From: Ectocarpus siliculosus
Taxonomy: Eukaryota > Sar > Phaeophyceae > Ectocarpales > Ectocarpaceae
DNA length: 52,116 nucleotides
Reading direction: 5' to 3'
NCBI GenBank assembly: GCA_000310025.1
Contig: FN649755.1
Location: forward strand, 155,273 to 207,388
A program made the translations under genes and the position numbers. Within the stretch, counting starts at the first letter, position 1; every line of letters starts with the position of its first letter. The notes under the pieces are model-generated. The model saw nothing but the letters and a program-made list of their open reading frames with translations, searched no databases and was not told the origin of the DNA. Positions 50,640 to 52,116 of this stretch are shown in pieces.

Positions 50640-51255
50640 CAGTTGTAGCCGCTGTAAATGGATTCACTGTTATAACAGTGAAATAATAGTGAATTTCACT
50701 GCAAATAATAGTGAACTGTCACTCGTACAACGGTTAGGAGCACTCTTATGAAAGTGAGGAGCACTCTTATATCAGCGATACATAGACACTTTCATAAGAG
50801 TGACGTCACTTGTATAAGAGTGATAGTCACTTTTACAAAAGTGATATTGACTGTTGCAAACGTCACTCCCTCCCACATTGAAAGTGAAAGCCACACTCCT
50901 TCAACAGTCAAATCACTATTACGAGAGTCATTTCACGGTATGAAAGTGAATGATTCTTTTATGAAAGTGACGTGCACGTCACTTTCATAAAAGTGCAAAA
51001 CTAGTCCACGATACCATCACGTGCGTGACTTTCGTCACTTTTACGAAAGTGAAGACAAGTGACGAACGATTTCTTCACTTTCATTAAAGTCCATGATCAG
51101 TGCACGGTACATATCACGTGCGTGACTTTCGTCACTTTTACGAAAGTGAATACAAGTGACGAACGATTTCGTCACTTTCATTAAAGTGCATGATCAGTGC
51201 ACGGTACATATCACGTGCGTGACTTTCGCCACCTTTACGCAAGTGACGTCATATG
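50640..51255. repeat. Dense palindrome cluster built on AAAGTGA/TCACTTT
   Basis: About 600 bases with some two dozen inverted copies of CACTTT/AAAGTG-type words, most closing as short hairpins such as TCACTTTTACGAAAGTGA. It includes a perfect 20-bp palindrome at 50663-50682 and a perfect 38-bp palindrome at 50956-50993 (centre GTGCAC). The left edge reads TA|CAGTTGTAGCC, like the ends of elements 1, 2 and 4, but I cannot find a matching right end. Confidence 0.85.
51021..51250. repeat. 97-bp tandem repeat, 2.4 copies
   Basis: Copies start at 51021, 51118 and 51215 (GTGCGTGACTTTCG). The first two differ at only a few bases; the third is partial and more diverged. Each unit carries two hairpins. 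Confidence 0.92.
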
Positions 51256-52116
51256 AACATAGGGTTGACTGCGCGTCCTTTGATGAAAGTTTTGCTTGTC
51301 TGCTGGCGCAAGGGCTAATTCTTAGCTCGCCGCCGCCAATCTCCGAAGGCGCCCCTTGAAGTTGTTTTTGCTCTTGTGTTATTAGGTTGTGGTCTCGGCG
51401 AGGGTGAAAGGGGCCCCGCAATCCGCAATACCAGATGGTCATACCACTACCCCAACTGCGTATCCCCGAAATCCATCCCAGACTAGTATCTTTACCCAAG
51501 TACCACAAACAGCCCCCTGCTTGGATAAAGGTACTGTCGTCCAAGCGAACTACATGCATGTACCGTTCCATGAACAGCAACTTGAAACATACAAAAATAT
51601 ACCATCAAAGATATACCTCATACGTCAAGAGCCTATTTATACCTTACCCCCTTGAGAAAACTCAATCCGTCAAAAATACAGAAATATTCTTGGAAAAATA
51701 TCCAACAAGATTCAACATTACATCAGCGTTGCGTCTTGCAGAACAACGGACAATACCGGAAACGCGTCATCAAATCAGAATCAACAACCTCAAACAACAC
51801 CGTACCTTTCAACCTCTTGGTCAGCACATAATCATTATTCGGAAAGCACATATGCCCCAACCATTTACTAATCAGCACATGCCAAATCCTTCTTTCAATA
51901 CATCACAACATTCAGAAATACCCAGGACTGCAAAGACAGAATAACGTCCAAAAAACCAACACAAAAATGACGCTTGCAACTGTCGTTGCATTTGCATCAA
52001 AAGTTCTCGTTCCATAGCCCCCCCCGCTCCGTGGGATTTAAATAAAGCCACTAAAAAACTGGAACAGACAATATATAGTGCAGACATCTGCCGTTATCCT
52101 AAGGCAATTCAACACC
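51256..52116. other. Unannotated right end
   Basis: Two overlapping plus-strand frames (51389-51655 and 51435-51944) are open, and the first is Gln/Thr/Pro-rich with protein-like wording (QVPQTAPCLDKGTVVQANYM). No family is recognised. The sequence is AC-rich, which by itself keeps frames open. Confidence 0.3.

Noticed and set aside
50640-51250. CRISPR array
   Set aside because: Repeats are imperfect palindromes of varying spacing with no uniform spacers, and the setting is eukaryotic.

Overview
This is a eukaryotic nuclear window that is almost entirely mobile-element DNA. It shows no operon layout, no dense gene packing and no complete host gene that I can recognise. Base composition is close to balanced, long stretches lack coding sequence, and the set of elements (LINE, chromodomain Ty3, Copia, hAT, pogo/Tc1-like) would fit a protist or alga, for example a stramenopile. 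No host gene fixes the lineage, so the organism stays open.

Left part (1-21.8 kb): three retrotransposons are packed together. A LINE-type reverse transcriptase runs off the left edge (1-1668, +). Its 3' tail appears to continue to about 15334, because a 12,969-bp Ty3-type LTR retrotransposon on the minus strand (2149-15117) landed inside it, leaving a 4-bp GGAG duplication. The two 309-bp LTRs differ at only two positions, so this insertion is recent. Its internal region has four reading frames in the order ORF1 (coiled coil plus Gly-aromatic-Gly repeats), Gag with a CCHC knuckle, ORF3 (a NADAR/YbiA-like domain followed by an aspartic protease), and Pol (RT, RNase H, integrase, chromodomain, Tudor-like module). 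Gag and ORF3 share one frame across a single UGA; ORF3 and Pol are related by +1. To the right lies a decayed Copia element (about 15.3-21.1 kb, +) with frameshifts and an unrelated block inside gag.

Middle and right part (21.8-52.1 kb): relics of DNA transposons and dispersed repeats. These include a 951-bp hAT element with a BED finger and an 8-bp target duplication; a 1.26-kb foldback element; two TA-flanked elements of 1.8 and 1.6 kb with subterminal hairpin arrays, the second retaining the C-terminus of a pogo-like transposase; two smaller inverted-repeat elements; a degenerate kilobase-scale repeat array; two tRNA-derived SINE-like copies; a decayed Copia-type gag; and a dense palindrome cluster at 50.64-51.25 kb with a perfect 38-bp palindrome and a 97-bp tandem repeat. 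Only low-confidence hypothetical host ORFs or exons are seen (40148-40654, 42485-42883, 48511-48881).

The strongest candidate for an undescribed system is the Ty3 element. It carries an apparently intact NADAR domain between Gag and protease, behind a probable stop-codon readthrough and ahead of a probable +1 frameshift.
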